Positions 44,300 through 55,893 of a DNA stretch of 64,000 nt are shown here, in pieces (within the stretch, counting starts at the first letter, position 1; the number at the start of each line of letters is the position of its first letter). A program made the translations under genes and the position numbers. The notes under the pieces are model-generated. The model had not been told where the DNA came from and made no database searches. It saw only the letters and a list, made by a program, of their open reading frames with translations. Origin of the DNA: Zygnema cylindricum (taxonomy: Eukaryota; Streptophyta; Zygnematophyceae; Zygnematales; Zygnemataceae); the NCBI GenBank assembly GCA_037447655.1, contig JBBHKE010000200.1, forward strand, positions 188,001 to 252,000, read 5' to 3'.

Positions 44300-45990
44300 C
44301 ATCATTCTTGCTTCGGAGTTTGAGGGAGGAAGGAGGAGCAGCAAAAGATTACAGGAAAAACAAGCCGCTAATAAGGTAACTAAGCTATCTCACCCTAATG
44401 AGCCTCTGTCTTACTCGGAGGAAGTGAATGGTCTAGAGAAAGAAAGATGGATTAGAGCTATAAATGATGAGATGGCTTCTATCATGGAAGCAAATACTTG
44501 GGAACTAGCAGATTGTCCTTTACACAGAAAACCTATTGGGTGTAAATGGGTATTTAAACTAAAACTGAACCCAGATAATACAATTGAGAGGTATAAGGCT
44601 CGATTGGTAGCGAAGGGGTTCACCCAGAAGGAGGGGATTGACTATGAGGAGACCTTTGCTCCAGTTGTTCGGTTCCCATCAGTAAGGATTCTCCTCAGCC
44701 TGGCAGCAGCGAAGACATGGAAATCCACCAGATGGACATTAAGACTGCGTTTCTTAATGGTGAGTTAAAGGAAGAAATTTTCATGAGACAACCCGAGGGG
44801 TTCGTGGAAGAAGGAGAAGAGAGCAAAATCTGCAGGCTCATAAAATCCTTATATGGACTGAAGCAGGCTCCGCGACAGTGGAATAAGAAACTAGATGAGT
44901 TTCTTACCAGTTTGGGATACATCCGTATCAGCTCTGACCATTCTATCTATATGTTTGAAGATGAGAATGGTGTCATTTTTATTGCAATTTATGTGGATGA
45001 TCTGCTGGTGTTGAGTAAATCCTTGGAAAAGATCAATAAGTAAAAAACATATCTTAGAAGCAGATTTGATATGAAGGATTTAGGGGAGGCAAAATATATT
45101 TTGGCGATTCAAATGGAGAGAGATAGGGGGAAGAAGGTTATCAGACTTACTCAAAAAGAAGCAATAGGTAATATGCTTGAGAAATTCCATATGGAAAATG
45201 CAAACAGTTGTACTACTCCCATGGACTTGAAAAAAGTAAGTGATGGGAGTGTAGAAGGAGGAGTGATGATCTTAGAAGATCAAATGAGTACAGAAGAGAG
45301 AGAGTTTATGAAGACTATCCCTTATAGACAGGTCGTAGGGAGTTTAATCTATTTTATGAATTGTACCAGGCCGGACATAGCGGCAGCAGTTGGGGTACTC
45401 AGTAGGAGTCTTAATGATCCTAGAAAGAGGGATTGGGAGGCAGCCAAGAGAGTCATGAGATATCTGGTAGGAACCAGAGAGTTATGGTTGCATTTGGGAG
45501 GGGAGCACACTGACATCACTACTTGGAGTGATGCTAGTTATAGGGACGCACCTATGAGACGATGCACTTCTGGGTATGTGTTGTATGTTGGGGAAGGTGC
45601 ATGCTGTTGGAGCAGTAAGCAACAAAAGGTGGTTGCTCAGTCCACTATGGAGGCTGAATACATGGCCTCTTGTTCTGCTGTGAAAGAGTTGATGTGGGTC
45701 AAGTCCTTGCTGCAAGAACTGGGGTATATGAAGGAGGGAGTGCATGAAGTGTTTTGTGATAATAAACGGCCATAGCAATTGCAGCAAATCCAAAACATCA
45801 TTTTAAGGCTAAACATATGGACATAAGATTAAGTTTTGTAAGAGAAAAAGTTGAGAATAAAATATTGAATCTTGTATATAGATCTGATGAGGAAATGGTA
45901 GCGAACATGATGACTAAACCTGTACCCTCGCCAAAATTAAAATACTGCAGGGAAAAATGTGGATTAAAAGAAAAATTAAAAATAGACTAG
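44300..45990 (+). pseudogene. copia A reverse transcriptase and RNase H
   Basis: RT begins near EKERWIRAINDEMASIMEA. ETFAPVVRFPS follows, then a one-base deletion near 44709 shifts the frame. The next segment has GLKQAPRQWNKKLDEF and YVDD at 44990-45001. A TAA at 45041 follows INK. RNase H (45500-45775) has SDASYRDA, STMEAEYMASCSAVKE with the catalytic Glu, and FCDNK. Another one-base loss near 45768 precedes the terminal segment, which ends at TAG 45988-45990. The lesion count contrasts with the nearly identical LTRs. Confidence 0.9.
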
Positions 45991-46003
45991 AAAATAAGGG
46001 GAG
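45991..46003 (+). promoter_or_regulatory. Polypurine tract of copia A
   Basis: AAAATAAGGGGAG sits immediately before the 3' LTR start TGTTGAAATAAG and immediately after the pol stop codon. Confidence 0.75.
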
Positions 46004-47006
46004 TGTTGAAATAAGTAGTTTTTGTATTTTCTAGTTTAAAATAAATTAGCGGAAACATATGTAAGAAATGAAGGCAGCCTGCCTCCATCTCTTCTCTCTT
46101 TCCCCCATACTTGTTGTAGTCACTGAAGGAGAGAGAGAGCGATGGAGCCATGGCTGCCTCAGCTCCATAGGAAGGATTAAAGAGTGACTTAAGTCACTCT
46201 CAACAAAAAGGTTGAGTCCGGCAGGACTCGAACCCCCGACCGGTAGAGCGCGGCGTAGCCGTTAGCCCTAACCAGTCTGTCGTAGAAGTCCGTTAGATGA
46301 TATAGGGTTTCATTCATATATAACCTATTGTATAGTACCGAAATGATCTAACTGGAATATAAAACGAAACGAACATAGAACTTGTTAAGGTTTAGTGCGA
46401 ACGTCATTTCGCACGAAACAAATGAAACAGACACGTTGAACGGTCGACATTTAATGTCGGATTTAAATCCGACGGCGCACGTCGTCGCCGAGATCGCGGA
46501 ATGGTCACTTTGGATTTTATGGACGTGGCATGACGTGGCGCCGCGTGGAAGGATGACATTCGGTCGCGGATATTCCGGAGGAAATACGGACAAGTGGAAA
46601 AGTGACACGCGTCCACTCAAGAGCCTTGTCGTACACCGGCCGTACAGAAAGTACATCGGCCATAGTACCTTTCTGTACTTTACAGTAATACGATTGGTTC
46701 GTACTTTAGTAGATAGGGGTTGTGAGAGGGATTTAGGACTTAGAAAATATTTGGTAGATAGACACCTCTCTCTAAGAGAGCTTTGTATAAATTGGCATTT
46801 TTGCCGGCTCATAACTTATCGCCTGGTTGGCCGTTTTCAGTGATTCATTTTGCTACGGACTCAGGGGAGTCTAGGCTACACAGGGGTGCAGTCAAATCGT
46901 CTGTTTGCCTTCTTGGGCAGAAGCGGTTGTGTCTTAAAGTGGGTTAGTTAAATACTATCTAGAGGCTTCCTGTATTCTGTAGTCCAATGGAGGACACAGA
47001 ATTGCA
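46004..47006 (+). repeat. 3' LTR of copia family A
   Basis: 1003 bp, nearly identical to 40660-41664. Differences by eye include catatg/catata near 46060, ggatta/ggactg near 46173 and single transitions near 46460, 46521 and 46542. The LTR ATG reads out only six codons into flanking DNA before a stop. Confidence 0.95.
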
Positions 47007-47011
47007 AAAGG

Positions 47012-47269
47012 CTCATCCATAAAGCAGCGACGAATTTCACCTGTCGTTGAACCATGATTCTTAGGCCATTCAGCGACGACAGCTGGTCGTCGTTGAATTA
47101 GCGACGAGAGATTGTCGTCGCCTAATTCAGCGACGAGCAGCTGCCGTTGCTGAATGGCCTAAGACAACCTGTCGTCACTAATTCAGCGACGACCAGCTGT
47201 ATTCACTTATTGATCTTCATAATAATTCAGTCACTAATTTATCTTTTTCTTTCCTTACTCCAATAGCAG
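47012..47269. repeat. Hairpin-rich 3' end of transposase intron 1
   Basis: A cluster of (t)cagcgacga…tcgtcgctga-type inverted words lies at 47030-47195, for example agcgacgacagctggtcgtcg near 47071. It ends 57 bp before the splice acceptor. It is the same word family as in 38261-38281 and 49545-49918. A pyrimidine tract and CAG acceptor follow at 47240-47269. Confidence 0.65.
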
Positions 47270-49488
47270 AGTACCAAAAGGCGAGGCGGTGGTGGGTAGA
47301 ATCGGTGGTGCTACTCAAAAGGATAAGGGAGATAACCCTCACATTATCTTCCGCGGGATTTGGAAAGAGATGTGTGGCAGTAACTAAGGCGTTACCGGGA
47401 AGGAGAAGGAAAGAGTTACCATGGGTTGTCAAGGTTCACCACGATCTAGTGGACGGATTCTTTTGTTTCCAAAAGGCGGGATTGAAAATGTCGACTGTCA
47501 TTGTGGGAAAAATGGCAAATCACATCATCGCCGAAATGAAGAAGGAGGTTTCGCCGGAATTTATCAACGAGGATGGCGAAGAGATAAAGCCAAAAATCAC
47601 ACGGCGTTGGATTCAACACTTTTTTGAAAAACATAGCATCGTCGCTCGAGCTCAAAAGGGCAAACTACAACTAAGTCCGGAGAAGGAGGAATACATTGAA
47701 AAATCCGTGGCATATCACATGGGCGTACTAAAAAGGGGATTCCAATCGGGTAAGCTTCATATTTCCCTTCCATTTATTGCTTCTTGTCATATAAAGTTTT
47801 ATATTTTGTTTCCCCTTTCATTATACTTACTTGTGTTTTGTTTTCTTTTACGTTTCTCAATTTTTTGGCGGATAATAGGTCTTTTTAACGAGGATTTGGT
47901 GGAGAACATGGACAAGACGCATTTGATTGTAAATATGGAGAACAAGAAAACTTTAGGCTTTCGCGGCGACGAGGTTGTTAGATACGCAGACGTTGCGGGC
48001 GACGGAGAATCCATGACATTGATGGTACGACTCACGGGGGGAGTGAACGCCCAAATAGAGGCTCCAATGTTAATATTAACCAACCACGGCCGAAATTACC
48101 CAATAAAGGGTCTTCCCGACGATGTAACGGGTAAGTTTCTTTCAAACCTTGACATTTTGTTCATCTCCCTTATTTCCCTTTAATCTTTCCGTTATCCTCT
48201 CCATGAATACATTTTTTACCGTTTCCTATTGGTTTTTAATGCTTCCTCCTTGTCCTTTTCCCCCTCACTCACTATTTCTCCCTCTTCCCCTCCCACTCCC
48301 TTCCTCATTCTCTCCCTCTCATGTAACTCACCCCCTCCCGTTATATTTAGCTTTTTTCGATTGTAGGAGTTTGCTACCGAACTGGCCCCAAAGGATGGAA
48401 TGATAAAACCGTATCCCCGCAACGGATAGAAGAGCCGCGGTCTTACCAAGGAGACCGCGAGGGACTTGAAAAAATCATATTCCTCGACAATTGTGGCGGT
48501 CATAACAACTCCGAGGAGTTGAGTCGAGTATTACTCGCGAAGAGGACTATACTCCACTTCTTCCCTCCTTGCGCGACTCATCTCGTGCAACCCGCCGACT
48601 CCTTCGTCATTTCCAAAATTAAGGAGGTATGGTCGCTGAAATGGGAGGATTGGAAAATGAACGGGATCGAGAAGCATGCGTGGTCCCTTCCGTGTGGCAA
48701 GGGTTGGTCCGGGAAACTACTCGGGCCCGGGAAGGCTTTCTTCCTAAATTTGGCTCGCGATTCAATTCGCGAAGTGAACGCAATGAAGGATAAGAATGGG
48801 ATGGGCTACGCACGAAAAGCTATGATTCAGTGCGGATTGTCGTTGAAGAACGGGAAATGGGAGGAGAGCATGCTGACCCCGGATTTACAAATCATCATCA
48901 TGAAATGGCGGTGCTATTTCGAAGGGGATGAGGTGCCAATTCCCTCTATAGTGGCACGAGATTTTGTCCAAGGCATTCAAGATGCCGACACTCGTGAAGA
49001 TGAAGTCCCCAATGACACGGACGCTGAATGGGAGACCAAAGATTTTGAGTCCTTCCATAGAGAAGTGGTGTAGTGTGTGAATAGGAGGACAAGGTTTGGC
49101 ATAAAATTTTGGTACTAGTGTTGGTTTTTATACTTCTTTATTAGTAGTTTTGGTAGGTTAGTGTGGTAATTGAAATCAGCATTTGTCAAAGAATGTTGGA
49201 GAAATTGTATCATTCATGATATCAATATAATCGTATCATTTTTGGTGTTTCATTTTGAAGTTTGTTATTGAAAATGATGTATGGAAAAATACTTCGATGA
49301 CTTAACGTTTGTCTAAGTATGTCGGGTAAATTCTATCCTTGATGAATTGAATATGATTGTTTCCTTCTTTGTTTTTCGTTTTGAAGATTGTTACTGAATA
49401 TGATGTATTGGAATAGACTTTTTTGACATTGGATGTTTTGCATGTTTTCAATGTGTTTAAAGCTTCGTCAAATACACGTTATATTCCA

Positions 49489-49920
49489 CACATGGCGACA
49501 AATACAATTCCTTGCTAGGTCGTTTTCGGCATTCGGAAAGTTCTAGCGACGAGACATTTTCATCGCTCAAGTGCACAAATTAGGCACGGATGTTTATAAT
49601 GCGTTTAGGACTTTGTCGGTTAGTTGCTAAATTCCACGGAAGCCAACAAATACAGCCCATTACTGGGTCAGTCCCGACTTCAGATAGTTTTAGCGACGAC
49701 ACATTTTCATTACTCAAGTACACAAATTCGGCACGGATATTTTTAATGCGTTTAGGACTTTGTCGGTTAGTGTTCTATTCCACGGAAGTCGACAAATACA
49801 GCCCATTACTAGGTCAGTCCCGGCTTCAGACAGTTTTAGCGACAACACATTTTCATCGCCGAAGTCCACAAATTCGACACGAAAATTCAGCGACGACAAA
49901 GTCTCGTCGCTGAATGCTAA
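49489..49920. repeat. Three tandem repeats of about 147 bp with hairpin
   Basis: Landmark agcgac(g/a)a.acattttcat starts at 49545, 49692 and 49838 (147- and 146-bp spacing). Units also share 'gcgtttaggactttgtcggttag'. The last unit is followed by a perfect hairpin TTCAGCGACGA/TCGTCGCTGAA at 49888-49916. Position about 420 bp after the transposase stop suggests a subterminal repeat array of the transposon. Confidence 0.75.
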
Positions 49921-52559
49921 TTTTGATGGTAAACTAACTTCTACCATTCACCGACGAAAATACATCGTGGCTGAATGATACAACTTTGACTCTACTATAC
50001 ATAGAAGGTATACATAGTCATGTTAAAAGTACTATCCAATAAATTACTTTTGTGTCATGCGCTTAACGCAAAGTCTTTGCCTAAAGAAATGAAATCTAAT
50101 CCGAAATTATGTTTTACTTTGTTTATACTATAAATATTATATACTTCTCCTTTTAAGTTTGGTCCACAGAAAATCACAAACAAGAATCATAATTTTTATT
50201 GTATCTTGTATTTATGATTTTATTTCTGTTCTAAAATGCCCTTTTTTTTCTAATCTCGTTATCAGAATAACCTCGGATCATAACTTTTTAACAAGAAAAA
50301 GCACATTTTGCAAACGTAGAGCAAGTTTATATGTAAGATACAAAATACAAAAAACACAAATAATATACATAAACATAAATATGGATAACATAAATTAAAA
50401 CCATAAACGACCGATTCCTTTGTTTTATATTGCTTTCACGGGGCACATAACGGTTGTACAAAAGTTGGAAATGTATATATAAAAAAAATGAAAACTGAAC
50501 AAACGAAATCCTATGTCGGATAATTACCGAATGTACAACCCCAACAAAAACACATAAGATTATTCCTATCTACATTTCTCCGTAACCTACTTGTTTTTGT
50601 CAATTGTGTAGTAAAAAAGTAGACTCAATAATCAACAAAGCAACACCTACCCTCCCTCTTTTAAAATCTCTCCTATTTTGTTTCCCCCCTCTCCTCCCTC
50701 ACCTCTACTCTCTTCCTTTCCTCACCTCCCTCTTTCCTCTCCTCCCTCACTTTCCCCCTCTCGTTCAAAACATTTTATTTTATACTTTAATGATATGCTC
50801 GTTATCTCCATTTGTAGAAGGTATACTTTAATGATATGCTCGTTATCTCCATTTGTAGAAGGAATATTGCATACGTCACAACTGCAAATAAGACAAACAA
50901 AAAAAGTGAATCAATAACATATTAGCAACCACAACCAACATAATTCGAATGACAACAAAATAAACAAATAAAACAAAATACAACAAAAGGTACAAAAAAA
51001 TTAAAACATTTACGCAAAACAAATTGGAGATAGCTACGAAAAGGGAATGAAATAGATTGAGGGCGAGGGGGCAGCATTTGACGGGGGGAGGAGGAGGGAG
51101 GAGAAGGGAGACACATTGAGAGAGTGCGATAGACTCCTTCAGTATGGGAAGGAAGGAAAGGGATAAGAATATAGGGAGAGAGATGGATTCACGGATAGGG
51201 AGAAGCAATTTCAAAGGGAGAGAAGGGGAGAGGGAGATTACGAGAGAAAGAGGCAAGAGAATAGAGGTAGAGGAGGAGGGGGAGAAGGGAAGTGGATAAA
51301 AACACAAGGAGAGAACATGCTAAAAATGCAAAGCTAGACACACTGAGAAGGAGAGAGTGGAAAAGGAGAAAATAAAGAGTGTGCAACAAAAGAGGACGAA
51401 GAAAAAATAAAGAGATTGCAACAAAGGTAGAGTGTGAAAAAAGTGGGGGTGGGGGGGAGGAGGAGGTGGGGCAGACATATGGGGAGACAAGGAGTTGAGG
51501 AATATGGCGAAGGTGAGAGACACGCAAACCGGAAGCGAGAGCGCTATTCACCATAATTTTAGGGAGATATGGATGAGACAAGATGACTACATGAGGAAAT
51601 GCTAGGTTGATAGGGAGGGAAGAAGGCTTAGCTTGAAGTAATAACGATATGACGAGGCTTGAAGAGGGGAATTAAAATACGCTTGCGGTTGTTGAAATGG
51701 AATCCATGGATGAAATGTGGAGCAGGCGGCGGAGCGTTCGCCTGCTTCGCAGTGAACAAATGATATATTTGTCAAAATGACGTCGCTCAGATCCCACGAA
51801 AAAACGGTTGGTTGTGAATCGCCAAAAACGGATCTTTTTTTTTATGGACTGTCCGCATTTGGCGTTTCCTCTCCCCAAATATCACCAACGCCAATTGTTG
51901 TTGTTTTATTCTATTAAATTCGAATAACAACCTTAATTAAGGGTTTTTTGGCACATCAACCCCGTATTAACGTGAACGTATTCTTTATTTTGTGTTCGAC
52001 ACCATATTACAATACACATTTATACTAAATGGGACCATCTTCACCTTAATACAATAAACATTTAAGCTAAATGAACTATAACCACAAAATAGCATTAGTG
52101 GTAACTATAAGTGCGTACAAGGAACCTACTCGATGTTGAAATTGTATATATCAAAGTTACAGTTATACGCCGCCGTGACATTGCGTTTAGTTACGTTCAT
52201 TTACTGCAAAAATGAATTTCCACATGCGAATATGTTTGACGTTCACACTGTTGACCATGCGGTTCTTGGTCAAATATGTGCGAACGTAATTTTTTACGAA
52301 CCGGATTGAACCCCTTTTAAGACCGCACATTCTCATGCGTCCGCGGCTCTTATACATAATGAAATTGTACCTTTTTCTTTAAAAATTACAATTTCGTACG
52401 TCACGTACTATCCGTACATCACACTAAATAAACGATGACGTACTTCCATTTTGTACGGTAACTACAAATTAACCCTAAATAGAATACAGAAAAAAAAGAA
52501 TGAACTACGCTATTGGAGAATAAAAAAAAAAAAAAAACGGAACGGAATTAGTGTACACA
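49921..52559. other. Unassigned AT-rich and low-complexity DNA
   Basis: 49980-50640 is AT-rich with nothing recognised. 50640-50770 is pyrimidine-rich and 51060-51480 purine-rich on the plus strand. Both give spurious Leu/Ser/Pro-rich frames. A perfect 41-bp tandem duplication lies at 50781-50821 and 50822-50862. 51600-52560 shows no gene. Confidence 0.5.
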
Positions 52560-52581
52560 ACGCTAATAGCGATTGGCGGTG
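52560..52581. mobile_element. Right end of a truncated Stowaway-like MITE
   Basis: ACGCTAATAGCGATTGGCGG plus TG equals the right terminal repeat of the element at 5959-6175 and is followed by TA. An A-rich interior precedes it as in that element, but no left end was found. Confidence 0.65.
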
Positions 52582-52583
52582 TA

Positions 52584-54545
52584 CCTCACCGACAAATGTA
52601 CCCAAAGACTCTGATATGATTACTCCACTGATGCCGACTGCCGTGCACGCATGCGATTTTATAATATTCGTGACAACCTCGCAAACGTCAACATTGCTGA
52701 CGTAGGAGATTCCCTTATCCTACAATGTGCTCTGCAGCAGCTGGATGCTGACAGGTGGCGTCTTTCGGTTGCTCAGGAGTACAAGGTAAATCTGACAAAA
52801 TACCGCTGTACCTTTCGTACGGGAGAAAATGTCGTGCCATTGGTTGCAAGCGGGTCTTCAAATTTCAATGCTTCGCCGATGGATCCATCGAATGGTCAAG
52901 ATCGCCTAGCTTTAAAAAGATACGATACGGTACGGTACTCTCGAATTGACGGGACCGATTACCAGACTTTTGTCGCTCGTGCGATGCTCGACTGCCGGAT
53001 CCATCGGTTGAGAGTAGCCTGTCGTAGGCCAATCACTTAAGAGAATGACTTTGACTTTTTTATTCTATTCTTTGCCAGGAAGTTATTATCGTGACGTTTC
53101 TTTCCTTTTGTCGTAACTGGGTCATATCTACACCAGTCACACCCAGGATCGGTTCTACCCCGAAGTGCCTCCCGGTTTTATACGACGACCATCCGTCTAA
53201 ACGTTATTATCACTACAGTACTGTACTGTACCGTACTGTACCGTACTGTACTGTAGTTTTGTCGCGGCGCTTTTAAAAAAATGTTATTAACAGTAAAACA
53301 AAATTAACGCTAATATGTACAGTTTTCATTCAGTGTTATCCATTTCATAGAATGTTCAAAAAAGTACTGTAGCGTTATGTACGAAATGTACTTTTTAGTG
53401 CAGAAAGTACACATGACATCTCATTCTTACAATGTTAATTGCACATCACATGTGAACTAATTTTAAAAAGCTGTAAGTCATCTGAAATGGCATGAACGTT
53501 AATAAATGTACACCATAATATTACATAAAGCAACCTTAAATATTTGCCAAATACTGATTTCATTTGTAAGTTTAGTACGTCTCCGGGCGGATCCTGTCGA
53601 GTTAGGGTTTATTTTGTTCACTAAAAATAGTGTGGATTCGAGGAAATCGCACAAGCTTCAAGGCCAAGACACAAAATGACGCTAAACGCCAAAAGTAATG
53701 CTCCTAGGCGTTGTACTTTTAAGCATAGATGTCTCATGCGCATAAAACGCACCCATGAAACGCCAAAAAAATAACGAATATGCGTATGAAACAAAGTTCA
53801 ATTTTTTTTTAAATGCGTTGACCGACTTTGACTCCATACTAAAAATTAAAATTAAAAAATAGTGAAACATGTAATTGATAACAAAAAATACGATGACAAC
53901 TTAATCAAAATTTCGGGGGTTCCGGGCGAAAACCAGCGACGACACTGTCTCTTCGCTGGACGCTGAACCGGCAACCAGCGATCAGACTGTCACGTCGCCA
54001 ACGACCACACTGCCTCGGCGTTGGACTCGTCGCCAGCGCCGAGACAGCCCCGGCCCCCTATCAGCGCGCACGCCGGCGTCTTCCCGGCCCCCTTTCGGCG
54101 CCAAGTCAGCGCAGACGCCCTCCCTGCGCCATGCCGGCGCTATTACAACATGCCAACATTCACAAATTTACAATTGAAGCAAAAAAGTACCATTTTTAAA
54201 TGTCAAAATTGAACAATGGCAAAATTGTTACGGGACATTTAGCGTATGATATTTTTGTCTTGTCCGTACGTTTTCTTACGTCGGTCAAGTCTTGTTGACC
54301 GACTTATCCGGGCGTCTCACTTTTGGTCCTGTCCGTACTTCCATACGTCGGTCCAGTCAATTGTACTTTTTCGTTACATACGTTGGTCTAGTCCTTTACG
54401 TAGAAGTCCTTTGACCGTCGGTCCAGTCTTTTGGCCGACGAGGCCTAGACATGGCTGACTGTGAAGAGGTTCGTGGAAGTTTCAAGTGTGGCTTCAAACG
54501 AGCCTTCGATGGCGGATTCAATGGCGGCTTCGTTGTAATGATGAG
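52584..54545. other. Unassigned region with a GC-rich islet
   Basis: The plus frame 52651-53040 (129 codons) is open but matches nothing I know, so I do not call it a gene. 53209-53262 is an (actgtactgtaccgt)-type microsatellite. 53929-54150 is an unusually GC-rich block with gcgacgac and cgccggcg words inside AT-rich DNA. 54260-54440 repeats 'acgtcggtc(c/a)agtc' about four times. Confidence 0.4.
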
Positions 54546-54747
54546 CCGTACAAATTTCTTTCAACCTTCGCGCGCGAAAATGAAACGTCACTATTAAAAA
54601 TTTATGTACGTTGTATCCGTACCGTACAAATTTCTTTCAAACTTCGCGCGCGGAAATGAAACGTCAATTTTAGAAATTTCCGTACGTTGTATCCGTACCT
54701 TACAAATTTCTTTCAAACTTCACGCGCGGAAATAAAACGTATCATAG
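54546..54747. repeat. 76-bp tandem repeat, about 2.7 copies
   Basis: Units start ccgtacaaatttctttcaa at 54546 and 54622, and cc(t)tacaaatttctttcaa at 54698, with a 'cgcgcgcg' core and an 'acgttgtatccgtac' end. Copies differ by few bases. Confidence 0.85.
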
Positions 54748-55534
54748 TTCAAAAGTAGGTGAAAGTAGGCCCATACAATATGCCTATTGTATGTAAAACA
54801 TACAATATGACCTTAAGACCCATATTGTATTGGTCGCAAAATGAAAAAAAATAGTAATAGGGTTGAGTTGCACATCGATTGATAGAGAATTAAACGTCAT
54901 GTCTAAATTTTGAAAAACATTCGGACATAAAAAAAAAATTATGTGAGTTTTGAGGTATTTTTATTTAAACCGTCAGATTTCGTCGATCGGACGGTCGCTG
55001 ATCAAAGTAGCGATCTAAGAAGATCACATGAAAAGCCCATAACACAAATCCTACGCCGTGTCAGTTCGCTGAAAAATTTCGTCCAGCTGGCGTGCGCTGT
55101 AATATGATCATACGTCACATTCGTACCTTCGTACAAGAGTGTGCACAAACGCACACACATACAGTATGCCTAAGGCCTACCATAAAAACGCCTACTTTTG
55201 AAACAATGAAACGTATCTTTTTTGAAATTCCGTACATAGTGTCCGTACGTTTTCCGTACGAAAAGTATACGCATTTAACGAAAGATTCAAAATCTGAAAA
55301 AAATAACGAAATTTCGTAAAAATGTCAAAATCCGTACGAATGAGACATCTATGCTTTTAAGCTCTTTAATAAGTACGCCCTAAACGACAAACCTTTCCTT
55401 TTGTCTTATTTCTTTGTATTCTTTCACTTTGTCCTCTCTCTTTCTCTCTCTCTCTTTGACTTTTCTCTTTTTCGGGCCCCTTTTCTTTTGGCCTTTTTCT
55501 TCCTCTCCTATCTATCATTTTGAACAAAAGTAAA
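54748..55534. promoter_or_regulatory. Upstream region and pyrimidine-rich leader of the GlcAT14-like gene
   Basis: 55375-55500 is a dense CT tract (ctctctttctctctctctctttgac), like the Y-patches common at plant core promoters and 5' leaders, directly before the ATG at 55535. No convincing TATA box was identified. 54748-55370 shows GTACG-type words only. Confidence 0.45.
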
Positions 55535-55862
55535 ATGTCTTTTTTTTTCTCTCTTCGTTCTTCTCTCTCCTCTCCCTATTCCTCTTCCTTTTCGTCTCCC
55601 TCTCTCTTTTGTCTCCTCTCCCTCCTTCTCACTCACTCTCTATTTTTGAATTCAGCTTCCGGAATAGAATTTAATACGCACGAAATTATAAAATCTGTTT
55701 TAAAAAATACGCAAAATCTGACGGTCCATAATTCGCCGCCCGATTATCCTTCCTTCGCTTATCTCATAACCGGTCTGATTTTTTTTATTTTTTTTTCCTT
55801 TTTTCTTTTTTTTTGATCTCCTTTTTGGGTATCCGCTTATTTTTTTTTTTTGTTTATTTTTT

Positions 55863-55893
<31 letters not shown>

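Larger units (their letters stand above)
40660..47006 (+). mobile_element. Complete Ty1/copia element, family A, 6347 bp
   Basis: The 5' LTR is 40660-41664 and the 3' LTR 46004-47006, with an exact target duplication AAAGG (40655-40659, 47007-47011). Internal order is primer-binding site, gag, protease, integrase, RT, RNase H and polypurine tract. By eye the LTRs differ at only about ten positions, about 1%, so insertion is recent. Yet pol has several frameshifts and stops. It sits in intron 1 of the pogo-like transposase gene. Confidence 0.96.
37765..49073 (+). pseudogene. pogo-like DDD transposase gene, four exons
   Basis: This transposase would cut and paste a Tc1/mariner-superfamily element. 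Exons are 37765-38008, 47270-47749, 47879-48130 and 48367-49073, with GT…AG borders and matching phases (38008/47270 splits codon a|ag). Together they give 560 codons. The N-terminal part has a helix-turn-helix-like region (NVQVSIRKVQQVSTKITRLR; YQKARRWW; KITRRWIQHFFEKHSI). The catalytic domain (DDE_1 type) has Asp in ENMDKTHLIVN, Asp in IIFLDNCGGHNN and a third acidic residue, Asp, in QPADSFVISKIK. GPKGWNDKTV and ARKAMIQCGLSL are family blocks that I recall from oomycete (Phytophthora) proteins. The only coding lesion seen is a TAA at 37969-37971 in exon 1, next to RTV. Intron 1 has swollen to 9261 bp. Confidence 0.85.

Noticed and set aside
46347-46843. ORFs of about 150 codons on both strands, repeated at 41006-41501
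   Set aside because: They are LTR sequence present twice because the LTR is duplicated. Both strands are open by chance.
49489-49920. CRISPR-like array
   Set aside because: Units are 147 bp with internal hairpins and no short repeat-spacer alternation. Eukaryotic transposon-type tandem repeat.
52651-53040. 129-codon plus-strand ORF
   Set aside because: No recognisable family, start or context. It could be a chance frame in GTAC-rich DNA.
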